20,128 nt of DNA from Candidatus Limnocylindrales bacterium (GTDB lineage: Bacteria > Chloroflexota > Limnocylindria > Limnocylindrales > CSP1-4). The position numbers and the translations under genes were made by a program. The stretch spans positions 1-20,128 of the forward strand of contig JARLHH010000013.1 in NCBI GenBank assembly GCA_031292335.1, given 5' to 3'. The notes under the pieces were generated by a model, which was given only the letters and a program-made list of their open reading frames with translations, was not told the origin of the DNA and did not search any database. Below are positions 1-5,818 of the stretch, piece after piece. How positions within the stretch are numbered: the first letter of the stretch is position 1; the number at the start of each line of letters is the position of its first letter.

Positions 1-447
1 CGGGAACGCGACACACCCGGCGCGGGCGCCGCCGGCGGCGCGACGTTCGCGCTCGCCTGTTTGCGCGACCACTTCGCCGGCTTCGAGATCGTGCCCGGCG
101 TGGACCTCGTGATGGACGCCGCGGGCTTCGACGCCAAGCTCGCCGCCGCCGACCTCGTGCTCACCGGCGAGGGCCGCATCGACGGCCAGACCGCCTTCGG
201 CAAGACCGCGCTCGGCGTGGCTCGGCGTGCCGCTGCGGCCGGCGTCCCGTGCGTCGCCGTCGGCGGCGGCGTGGAGCCGGAGGGGATCGCGGCCCTGGCT
301 TCGGTCGGCGCGGTCGCGGTCCCGGTCACGGAGCGCCCGCAGTCCGTGGAGCAGGCGATGTCCGCGGGCCCCGCGCCCCTCGAGCGCTGCGGCGAGCGCC
401 TGGCCCGGCTGATCGGCATCGGGCAGAGGCTGCCGGACCGGACGTGA
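1..447 (+). CDS. Glycerate kinase, C-terminal part (partial at window edge)
   Basis: Glycerate kinases of the GlxK/GarK type phosphorylate D-glycerate with ATP and feed it into lower glycolysis. The reading frame is open from base 1 and ends at TGA 445-447, so about 148 C-terminal residues are present and the start lies outside the window. Family signatures are visible. A glycine-rich PGAGAAGGATFA stretch comes near the left edge. It is followed by LTGEGRIDGQTAFGKTALGVA, the conserved acidic/QT/GK segment near the active site. The last 20 residues are variable, as is usual. The gene is followed by a 336-base gap, so it probably ends its own transcript. Family assignment is firm. The exact product phosphate (2- or 3-phosphoglycerate) cannot be read from this fragment. 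Confidence 0.88.
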   Translation, partial: RERDTPGAGAAGGATFALACLRDHFAGFEIVPGVDLVMDAAGFDAKLAAADLVLTGEGRIDGQTAFGKTALGVARRAAAAGVPCVAVGGGVEPEGIAALASVGAVAVPVTERPQSVEQAMSAGPAPLERCGERLARLIGIGQRLPDRT

Positions 448-783
448 CTTCCCCGGCCGGCTGCCGCCCAAGACCGGCATCAGGCTCCCGGCCCGCATCA
501 CCCCCTGGCCCTGGCCGGCAACCCAGTGTGCACCGGGTGAGCACTCGGACCGCTGGCGCTGCCCACGGGGTTGATCCTGCGTCACGGGATGCGCCGGCCG
601 ACCGCTGACTGGTCGTTCGGGTCACCGGGCGCACGTTGCCGGCAGATCGCGCCGCCCCGCCGGTCGCAGCGAGCACCCGGTGCACGGCGTACCGCGGCAC
701 GGCCTCCGGGCGGCGCGTCGTCCTCGGACGCGCGCCGGGTCTCGGTTGTTGACTAAGTCCGTGGACTAAGTCATGCTGCAGTC
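448..783. other. Intergenic gap with a distant 12-bp inverted repeat
   Basis: There is no convincing gene in this 336-base gap; the short open frames here are arginine/proline-rich and have no family features. Two structures can be seen. A perfect 12-bp inverted repeat, GTGCACCGGGTG at 528-539 and its complement at 674-685, lies 134 bases apart. The operator/promoter of the toxin-antitoxin genes occupies the right end. No U-tract terminator is visible after the glycerate kinase. Confidence 0.6.
749..783 (+). promoter_or_regulatory. Leaderless promoter and paired palindromic operator of the toxin-antitoxin operon
   Basis: The 9-bp palindrome GACTAAGTC occurs twice, at 751-759 and 764-772, with copies exactly 13 bp apart. 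A -35-like TTGACT (749-754) overlaps the first copy. A weak -10-like CATGCT (772-777), 17 bp downstream, abuts the second copy. The antitoxin ATG at 784 starts 6 bases after that hexamer and has no Shine-Dalgarno sequence, so a leaderless message is expected. Phd/VapB antitoxins with their toxin usually repress their own promoter through such palindromes. That binding is inferred here. Confidence 0.6.
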
Positions 784-1005
784 ATGGTCGAGACTGTCAA
801 CGTCCACGAAGCGAAGACCCACCTCTCGCGCCTTCTGGCGCGCGTGGAGGCCGGCGAGCGGATCGTGATCGCCCGGGCGGGGCACCCGATCGCGGAGCTG
901 ACCCCGATCGCGCACGAACGGCCGCCACGCGTACCCGGCCATGATCGAGTCGTCATCCATGACAACTTCGACGACCCGCTCCCCGAGTTCGAGGAGTACA
1001 CGTGA
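784..1005 (+). CDS. vapB: Phd/YefM-type antitoxin (VapB-like)
   Basis: This 73-residue protein is the antitoxin of a type II toxin-antitoxin pair. Its N-terminal half carries the family pattern: VNVHEAKTHLSRLLARVEAG, then EIVIARAG-like residues (RIVIARAGHPIAELTP). This is the Phd/YefM fold that dimerises and binds operator DNA. The acidic, less ordered C-terminal tail (DNFDDPLPEFEEYT) is where such antitoxins wrap their toxin and block its active site. The ATG at 784 is the only sensible start because it begins directly at the conserved segment. The toxin frame begins 1 base after this gene's stop, and GAGGAG at 991-996 inside this gene serves as the toxin's ribosome binding site. Expression is probably autoregulated through the two palindromes just upstream. 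Confidence 0.92.
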   Translation: MVETVNVHEAKTHLSRLLARVEAGERIVIARAGHPIAELTPIAHERPPRVPGHDRVVIHDNFDDPLPEFEEYT

Positions 1006-1006
1006 C

Positions 1007-1396
1007 GTGCGCGTGCTGCTGGACACGCACGCATTCCTGTGGTGGACGTCGGAAGACGGCCGGCGGCTGTCCGACCGGGCACGAGCCCTCCTCATCGACC
1101 CGTCCACGGACGCGCTGGTGAGCGTCGCCTCTGCGTGGGAGATCGCGATCAAGGCTGCCACGGGACGACTCGAGATCGACGGCGAGCCCGAGGCATGGGT
1201 GCCTGAACGGATCACCCGGTACGGGTTCTCTCCACTACCGGTCGAGCTGGCGCACGCGCTCCGGGCGGGCCGCCTGCCATTGATCCACCGAGATCCGTTC
1301 GATCGCCTCCTGGTCGCGCAGGCGCAGGTCGAGGGGATCCCGATCGTCACCTCGGATCCGTCGATCGCGCGCTACGCGGTCGAGGTCATCTGGTGA
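1007..1396 (+). CDS. vapC: PIN-domain ribonuclease toxin (VapC-like)
   Basis: This is a 129-residue PIN-domain protein. VapC toxins are Mg-dependent endoribonucleases that cut tRNA or rRNA when the antitoxin is degraded. The acidic active-site residues are all visible: D6 in LLDTHAFLWW, E45 in SAWEIAIK, D96 and D99 in HRDPFDRLL, and D117 in VTSDPSI. The catalytic site therefore looks intact. I chose GTG 1007 because GAGGAG ends 10 bases before it, it follows the antitoxin stop, and the protein then opens with the family's usual M-x-x-LLDTH. A longer frame back to 941 would run through the antitoxin and is unlikely. The stop codon overlaps the start of the next gene (GTGA, 1393-1396), so toxin and glycosylase should be translated from the same message. 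Confidence 0.92.
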   Translation: MRVLLDTHAFLWWTSEDGRRLSDRARALLIDPSTDALVSVASAWEIAIKAATGRLEIDGEPEAWVPERITRYGFSPLPVELAHALRAGRLPLIHRDPFDRLLVAQAQVEGIPIVTSDPSIARYAVEVIW

Positions 1397-2256
1397 GCGC
1401 CCGGCCTTCGGGCACCTCTGCCCCGAAGCCTCGACCCCGTTCCCGCCGCCCCGTCGAGCCCGCCCGGGCCTGGGCCCGCAGCCTGCAGCGACGCCGGCCC
1501 GGGCTCGTCGAGTTCGTCATCGCAGGGCTGAGCGGGCTGTACGGCGTGCCGGCACCGGCGCAGCGCCTGGACCCGGTGAGCGAGCTGGTCCTGACGATCC
1601 TCTCCCAGAACACCGCCGACCTCAACTCCGAGCGGGCGTTCGAGGCGCTCCGCCAGACCTACCCGTCCGGCGGGCCGATCACGACCCACCGCATGCTGCG
1701 ACCCGACGGGACGGAGGCGCCCCCCGAAGGCTGGGGCGGCGTCGGGCTTGCGCCCGGGGCACCGCCCGACTGGGCGGCCGTCGAGGGGGAGGACGTCGGC
1801 GCGCTGATCGAGGTGATCCGGATCGGCGGGCTCGCCAACCAGAAGGCGCCCCGGATCCAGGCGGCACTGCGCGCGATCCGGGAACGGAGCGGCGGCTACG
1901 ACCTGGGCTTCGTCGCCGAACTCCCGCCGCGCGACGCGCGCGACTGGCTGACGACGATCCCGGGCATCGGTCGCAAGACCGCTTCGATCGTCCTGCTCTT
2001 CTGTTTCGGGATGCCGCTCATGCCGGTCGACACCCACGTCGAGCGGGTCAGCCGTCGGATCGGGCTCGCGCCGCCGACCGCAGGGCCCGACGAGCAGCAC
2101 GAGATCTACGCGCACCTGCTGGCTCCCGACCAGTTCTACGCCGCCCACGTCCTGCTGATCCAGCACGGACGACGGACCTGCGATGCTCGCCGGCCCGCGT
2201 GCGACCGCTGCCCGATCGCGCCGCGTTGCCGCTTCTTCGACCCGCGGGCGGAGTGA
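1393..2256 (+). CDS. nth: Endonuclease III-like DNA glycosylase with [4Fe-4S] cluster
   Basis: This 287-residue base-excision repair enzyme of the HhH-GPD family would remove oxidised pyrimidines and nick the abasic site. The helix-hairpin-helix IPGIGRKTA carries the catalytic lysine K195. The catalytic aspartate is D213 in VDTHV, 18 residues later, the same spacing as K120/D138 in E. coli. Four cysteines at C263, C270, C273 and C279 (C-x6-C-x2-C-x5-C) form the iron-sulphur loop. The protein is about 75 residues longer than E. coli Nth. It has a basic, Pro/Arg-rich N-terminal tail (about residues 1-35) and a Gly/Pro-rich insertion at about residues 93-126, before the IRIGGLANQKA helix. The GTG start overlaps the toxin stop. 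Substrate range could differ from Nth because of the insertion. Confidence 0.93.
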   Translation: MSARPSGTSAPKPRPRSRRPVEPARAWARSLQRRRPGLVEFVIAGLSGLYGVPAPAQRLDPVSELVLTILSQNTADLNSERAFEALRQTYPSGGPITTHRMLRPDGTEAPPEGWGGVGLAPGAPPDWAAVEGEDVGALIEVIRIGGLANQKAPRIQAALRAIRERSGGYDLGFVAELPPRDARDWLTTIPGIGRKTASIVLLFCFGMPLMPVDTHVERVSRRIGLAPPTAGPDEQHEIYAHLLAPDQFYAAHVLLIQHGRRTCDARRPACDRCPIAPRCRFFDPRAE

Positions 2257-2314
2257 GCGCGGCGGAAGATCTCGCGGGCGCATCAGCATCGCCGGCCCCG
2301 GAGTCGCCGTGAGC

Positions 2315-2376
2315 CGCGATCTCCGCGAGACGCGATCTCCGCGATCGCCGGCGCAAGCGTGGGCTATCCTCGGGAG
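2315..2376 (+). promoter_or_regulatory. Leaderless promoter of the response regulator with 14-bp direct repeats
   Basis: CGCGATCTCCGCGA occurs twice, at 2315-2328 and 2331-2344, a 16-bp period. A partial third copy (GATCTCGCG) sits at 2268-2276. The repeats end near where the -35 element would lie. A -10-like TATCCT at 2365-2370 ends 6 bases before the GTG start at 2377. The arrangement would suit an OmpR-family regulator binding tandem sites next to the polymerase to control its own operon. That role is inference from position. Confidence 0.5.
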
Positions 2377-3099
2377 GTGTTGATCCCCGGCGGGCCGGGC
2401 GGCCACGAACGCCCGGCGCGACTTCTCCTGGTTGACGACGACCCGAACCTGCTGGTCGTCCTGGCCGAGCAGCTGCGCGCCGACGGCTATGACCTGGCCA
2501 CCGCCCGCGACGGCGTGGAGGCACTGCGGCGCCTGGAGAGCTCCTGGCCGGACCTGGTCCTGCTGGACATGATGATGCCGCGGCTCGACGGCATCTCCCT
2601 CGCACGCGAGATCAAGGCGCGTGCCGATCTCCCGATCATCGTCCTGACCGCGATCGACGCCGCCGACTCGAAGGCGGAGCTTCTCGAAGAGGTGGCCGAG
2701 GACTATGTCACGAAGCCCTACCACTACCCGGAGCTCCGGGCACGGATCAACCGCGTGCTCCGGCGCCTGGGCGACCGGCTGCCGGGCCAGCGCATCGAGC
2801 TGGGCCCGGGGCTCGCGCTGGAGCTGGCGCGACGGTCCGCGACCGTCAACGGCAAGGAGGTGTCGCTCTCGCCGACCGAGTCGCGCCTCCTGTACGCCCT
2901 GGCCGCGAACCTCGGGCAGACCGTCGCGACGGAGACGCTGCTCGCCCGCGGGTGGGCCGAGACGGACGGTGCCGACCCGTCGTACGTCTGGGTCACGATG
3001 CGGCGTCTCCGCCAGAAGATCGAGCCGGACGCGAACCGGCCACGCCACCTGGTCACCGTCCGCGGAATCGGCTATCGCCTGGAGGCGGACCCGACGTGA
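2377..3099 (+). CDS. OmpR-family response regulator (receiver + winged helix)
   Basis: This 240-residue regulator is the output half of a two-component system. The receiver domain (about residues 14-130) has the acidic pair in LLLVDDDPN, the phosphate-accepting D64 in LLDMMMP, and K113 in VTKPY. The DNA-binding winged helix (about residues 145-237) shows LSPTESRLLYALAANLGQTV, the recognition-helix region YVWVTMRRLRQKIE and the terminal hairpin VTVRGIGYRLE. GTG 2377 is preferred over GTG 2359 because TATCCT lies between them and ends 6 bases before 2377. A start at 2359 would be upstream of transcription. The stop overlaps the kinase start by 4 bases (GTGA), so the two proteins are a cognate pair. 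The target genes are unknown, but the direct repeats upstream suggest autoregulation. Confidence 0.93.
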   Translation: MLIPGGPGGHERPARLLLVDDDPNLLVVLAEQLRADGYDLATARDGVEALRRLESSWPDLVLLDMMMPRLDGISLAREIKARADLPIIVLTAIDAADSKAELLEEVAEDYVTKPYHYPELRARINRVLRRLGDRLPGQRIELGPGLALELARRSATVNGKEVSLSPTESRLLYALAANLGQTVATETLLARGWAETDGADPSYVWVTMRRLRQKIEPDANRPRHLVTVRGIGYRLEADPT

Positions 3100-4532
3100 T
3101 CCCGTTCCGGATCCGAATCACCGCGGCCCTGTTGATCGCGGCCCTGGTGCCGCTCGCCGCGTTCGGGTTCCTGCTCACACTGTCGGGCCGGGCGGACCCC
3201 GACGGCAGCATCCTGCGGCTCCTGCTCGCCGCGTTCGTCATCGCAGCCCTGCTCGGCGTCGCGATCGCGTTCGTCGTGGCGGGCAGCCTCACCGCGCCGC
3301 TGCGCGCGCTCACGACCGCACTCGACCGGATCGCGTCGGGCGACACGAGCGTTCCGCTGCCTGTCCAGGCGGACGACGAGCTCGGCCGCCTGGCGGAGCG
3401 CCAGCACCAGCTCGCCGGAGACCTCCTGCGGCGCAATCGCCAGGTTGCGCGGGTCGTGGACGCGGTCGGTACCTACTCGCCTCGCGAGGGCGCCGATCGC
3501 CTTGTGGACCTCGCGATCGCCGATGCCCGGGCCGCCTTCGGGCTGATCGACGCCCGGATCGTGCTGGGCGACCCATCGGACATCCCGGCCGAAGAGCGCG
3601 TCCCCGGCGATCCCCTGCCGGTTCGCGCGGACCTCCGGGCCGGGGCGGAGCCGCTCGGCGCGCTCGTCGGGCACGCGCCGGCAACCGCCCGCTGGGACCG
3701 AGCCGACCAGGACCTCCTGGAGCTGTTCGCCGCAGTCGTCGGGGTGGGCCTGCGCAACGCCGAGCTGTTCGCGCGGGTGGCCGACCAGAACGAGCGGTTG
3801 CGGGAGCTCGACGCGGCGAAGGACGACTTCCTGCGCGGCGTCAGCCACAACCTCCAGACACCGCTGGCGCGGATCCGCGCCTATTCCGATCAGCTGGCCG
3901 CCGAGACACCCGACCGGCGACTGGGGATCATCGCCGAGCAGAGTGACCGGCTGTCGCGGATGGTGCGCCAGCTCCTGACCGTGAGCCGGCTCGACTCCGG
4001 CGTGCTCCACCCGGTACCCGAGGTCTTCGCCCCGGCAGGTCTGGTGCGGCGGGCGTGGGAGGCGCTCGGCGCGACCGGCGTCCCGTTCAGCCTCGACGAT
4101 CGGTCCGGCGGCTGGCTCGCCCTCGCCGACCCCGACCAGGTGGACCAGGTGATCTGGGGACTCCTCGACAACGCGGTGAAGTACGGCGGCGGCACGCCGA
4201 TCACGGTGAGCGTGGAGCTCGCTCCCGGGGACGGCGGCACGTTGCGCCTGCGCGTCGCGGATGCCGGACCGGGGATCGCAGAGATCGATCGCGCGCGCCT
4301 CTTCGAACGCTATGCCCGCGGGAGCCTGCCCAGCGCCGAAGGCACGGGTCTCGGCCTCTACGTCTCGCGCGAGCTGGCCCGCGCCAACGGCGGTGAGCTG
4401 GCGCTGGAACAGCCGCAGGCGGTGCCGGGCGATCCGCGGGCAGGCGGTGCGACCGCATCGGCCGGATCGGCGCAACCTGCTGGCGCGACGTTCATCCTCA
4501 CGCTTCCCGCGGAATCGCCGACGGAGGGGTGA
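3096..4532 (+). CDS. Membrane histidine kinase with HAMP and GAF-like region
   Basis: This 478-residue sensor kinase is the partner of the regulator just upstream. Two membrane helices (about residues 10-29 and 40-62) are joined by a loop of only about ten residues. There is therefore no real extracellular sensor, and sensing is probably intramembrane or cytoplasmic. A HAMP domain follows (about 62-115), then a GAF-like segment (about 125-235). The phosphorylated histidine is H251 in GVSHNLQTPLARI; glutamine replaces the usual arginine of the H-box, a variant seen in some kinases. The ATPase domain shows N359 in LLDNAVKYG, DAGPGI, and GTGLGLYVS. GTG 3096 is chosen because it gives the 4-base overlap and places the first helix at the N-terminus. 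Longer frames run into the regulator gene. The signal is unknown. Confidence 0.92.
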   Translation: MIPFRIRITAALLIAALVPLAAFGFLLTLSGRADPDGSILRLLLAAFVIAALLGVAIAFVVAGSLTAPLRALTTALDRIASGDTSVPLPVQADDELGRLAERQHQLAGDLLRRNRQVARVVDAVGTYSPREGADRLVDLAIADARAAFGLIDARIVLGDPSDIPAEERVPGDPLPVRADLRAGAEPLGALVGHAPATARWDRADQDLLELFAAVVGVGLRNAELFARVADQNERLRELDAAKDDFLRGVSHNLQTPLARIRAYSDQLAAETPDRRLGIIAEQSDRLSRMVRQLLTVSRLDSGVLHPVPEVFAPAGLVRRAWEALGATGVPFSLDDRSGGWLALADPDQVDQVIWGLLDNAVKYGGGTPITVSVELAPGDGGTLRLRVADAGPGIAEIDRARLFERYARGSLPSAEGTGLGLYVSRELARANGGELALEQPQAVPGDPRAGGATASAGSAQPAGATFILTLPAESPTEG

Positions 4533-4571
4533 TGACAAGAGGTGATGACGTCCGTCGAGTCCGCGTGGTGG

Positions 4572-4583
4572 TAGCCTCAACCC
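4572..4583 (+). promoter_or_regulatory. Leaderless -10 element of the AHSA1-family gene
   Basis: TAGCCT at 4572-4577 is followed by 6 bases and then ATG 4584, with no Shine-Dalgarno sequence in between. No good -35 is visible. Just upstream GGTGATGAC occurs twice, at 4528-4536 (overlapping the kinase stop) and 4541-4549, 13 bp apart. Its meaning is unknown. Confidence 0.45.
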
Positions 4584-5063
4584 ATGCACGCTGACACCCC
4601 GACGAACGGAGAAGCCGACCCGCTCGCCACGCCCCGCACCATCCGCATGGTCCGTCGCCTCGATGCCCCGCCGACCCGGGTCTACCGCGCCTGGACGGTG
4701 CCGGAGGAGCTGATCCGCTGGTTCCCGGAGCGGGTGGAAGGTTCACTCGCGGTGGGAACCCGGAGCACGCTGGTCTTCCCCGACCAGCGCGTCTGGTGGG
4801 ACGTGACCGTCCTCGAGAGCGACCGCCGCTTCGAGTTCCATTGGCCGTGGCTGCCGGACGAGACGTGGGAGACGACGGTCTCGGTGCACCTGGCGCGGGC
4901 CGGCTACGGGACGCTCCTCACGCTCACCGACGGCCCCTTCGACCTGCGGGTCCCGGGCGTGTTGAACGCCTATGCCGAGGCGCTCGAAGGGTGGGGCGAG
5001 GCGCTCACCTGGCTGCGCGGCGTCGTGGACTTCTCGTCGGACTTGCGGCCCAGACAGTACTGA
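4584..5063 (+). CDS. AHSA1/SRPBCC-domain protein
   Basis: This 159-residue protein has the START-like helix-grip fold of the AHSA1 (Aha1 C-terminal-like) family. Members have a deep pocket for a hydrophobic ligand, but most bacterial ones have no known function. The opening MVRRLDAPPTRVYRAWTVPEELIRWF, split by the conserved proline pair and WF, is typical. The middle strand region WWDVTVLESDRRFEFHW and the C-terminal helix ALEGWGEALTWLRGVV are also typical. The length is normal for the family. A leaderless-type -10 lies directly upstream, so the gene likely has its own promoter although it follows the kinase on the same strand. Nothing in the sequence ties it to the two-component system except proximity. 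Confidence 0.88.
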   Translation: MHADTPTNGEADPLATPRTIRMVRRLDAPPTRVYRAWTVPEELIRWFPERVEGSLAVGTRSTLVFPDQRVWWDVTVLESDRRFEFHWPWLPDETWETTVSVHLARAGYGTLLTLTDGPFDLRVPGVLNAYAEALEGWGEALTWLRGVVDFSSDLRPRQY

Positions 5064-5099
5064 CCGGCGAGACGGACGCGGCGCGCGGCCCGATCGAGC

Positions 5100-5486
5100 C
5101 TAATCCCAGCCGATGTCCCGGCGCTCCTCGGCCAGGGTGAGCCGGTAGCGAAGCTCTGGCGGAAGCCCCTCGATTCCTCGGGCGAGGGCCGACGCGAAGC
5201 CGGCCGCCAGGGGATCGAGTGTCTCCGCGATCGCGCGCTCGGTCACGCGGCGCAGCAGCAGCTTGGACGCGGGGTCCAGCTCGTCGTGCTCGCAGCGTCC
5301 CACGACGTCGAGCGAGATCCGGCGAAGCTCGTGGTCGATCCGATCTCGCGCACGGACGACGGCAAGGCGGTTGTCGAGCCAGTCCGCAGCGGCCGTTCGG
5401 GCCGCTGCCGGTAGCCTGGTTCGGGCCGCTGCCGGTAGCCTGGCCGGGGAAGCACGATGGGTTGACGACAGCGGCGATTCGGTCAT
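5100..5486 (-). CDS. Unknown small helical protein with a tandem octapeptide
   Basis: I do not recognise this protein of 128 residues. Third codon positions are strongly G/C and the composition is balanced (not the Arg/Pro bias of shadow frames), which supports a real gene. Near the N-terminus the octapeptide RLPAAART occurs twice, encoded by a perfect 24-bp tandem repeat at 5395-5442. The rest is predicted to be mostly helical: ADWLDNRLAVV, then ARDRIDHELRRI, then LDPASKLLLRRVTERAIAETLDPL. That C-terminal pattern resembles loosely the dimerisation helices at the end of glutamyl-tRNA reductase, but only by eye and at low confidence. ATG 5486 is preferred, with GGGGG about 8 bases upstream; a GTG at 5495 is possible. 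It converges on the AHSA1 gene with a 36-base gap. Confidence 0.6.
   Translation of the reverse strand: MTESPLSSTHRASPARLPAAARTRLPAAARTAAADWLDNRLAVVRARDRIDHELRRISLDVVGRCEHDELDPASKLLLRRVTERAIAETLDPLAAGFASALARGIEGLPPELRYRLTLAEERRDIGWD
5395..5442. repeat. Perfect 24-bp tandem repeat (2 copies)
   Basis: The 24-base unit beginning GTTCGGGCCGCTGCC runs 5395-5418 and is repeated exactly at 5419-5442. Because 24 is a multiple of 3 the frame of the minus-strand gene is kept, adding eight residues. Two identical copies suggest a recent slippage event. Confidence 0.9.
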
Positions 5487-5818
5487 GGCGCGCACCCCCG
5501 GCGATCACTGCGCAGCGGCGGCGCGAACCGAGCGGCTGCGCACCTCCGATGATGCGCCTCGCAGTCCACGATGAGCGTCTCGTTTCGATAACGAGGGAGC
5601 CTCAACGAGGAGAGGTCGGTTCCGCGCACGCATGGCTGTGCCACCCACGAGTGCCACCCACGAACCGGGGTGCTGCGAAACCCGCCGGATGCCCGAAGTC
5701 GTGCCGGCTACGAACGGGCGTGCTTCGGAGCCCGCGCGTTCCCGAGGCTGCGGCGTCTACGAACGACCGTGCTACCGAACCCGCGCAGACGCTGTCATCG
5801 GCGGCCGGGAGGCTCCCT
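5487..5818. other. Gene-free spacer holding repeats and a hairpin
   Basis: No gene is supported in these 332 bases. Contents, left to right: a 6-bp hairpin CTCGTT/AACGAG with a 5-base loop at 5579-5595; a 12-bp repeat TGCCACCCACGA at 5639-5650 and 5652-5663; and three degenerate copies of a roughly 50-bp unit from 5661 on. There is no T-rich stretch that would make the hairpin a terminator. The segment lies upstream of the minus-strand unknown gene and downstream of the ABC permease. Confidence 0.6.
5661..5784. repeat. Three degenerate ~50-bp direct repeats
   Basis: A 25-base core starting CGAAC and containing GTGCT..CG.A..CCCGC recurs at 5661-5685, 5711-5735 and 5760-5784, with periods of 50 and 49 bases. 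Neighbouring copies agree at about 20 of 25 positions. Copy one has GGGT/ACCC and copy two GGGC/GCCC as short internal inverted repeats, in different registers. The conserved core may belong to an interspersed family in this genome. Confidence 0.65.

Noticed and set aside
448..783. tRNA or other small RNA gene in the gap after the glycerate kinase
   Set aside because: No cloverleaf, anticodon arm or T-arm pattern could be found by eye; only the distant inverted repeat and the operator stand out.
941..1396. Longer 151-residue version of the PIN toxin
   Set aside because: The extra 22 codons lie inside the antitoxin gene; a good ribosome binding site at 991-996 and the family's N-terminus support GTG 1007.
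1372..3048. 558-codon minus-strand frame across the glycosylase and regulator genes
   Set aside because: It crosses two recognisable plus-strand genes and their intergenic promoter, and its translation has the low-complexity composition of a shadow frame.
3072..4589. 505-codon minus-strand frame opposite the membrane kinase
   Set aside because: The plus strand has all kinase motifs; the antisense translation has none of its own.
5661..5784. Repeats considered as a small CRISPR array
   Set aside because: Only three copies, poorly conserved, with no constant spacer boundary and no cas genes nearby.
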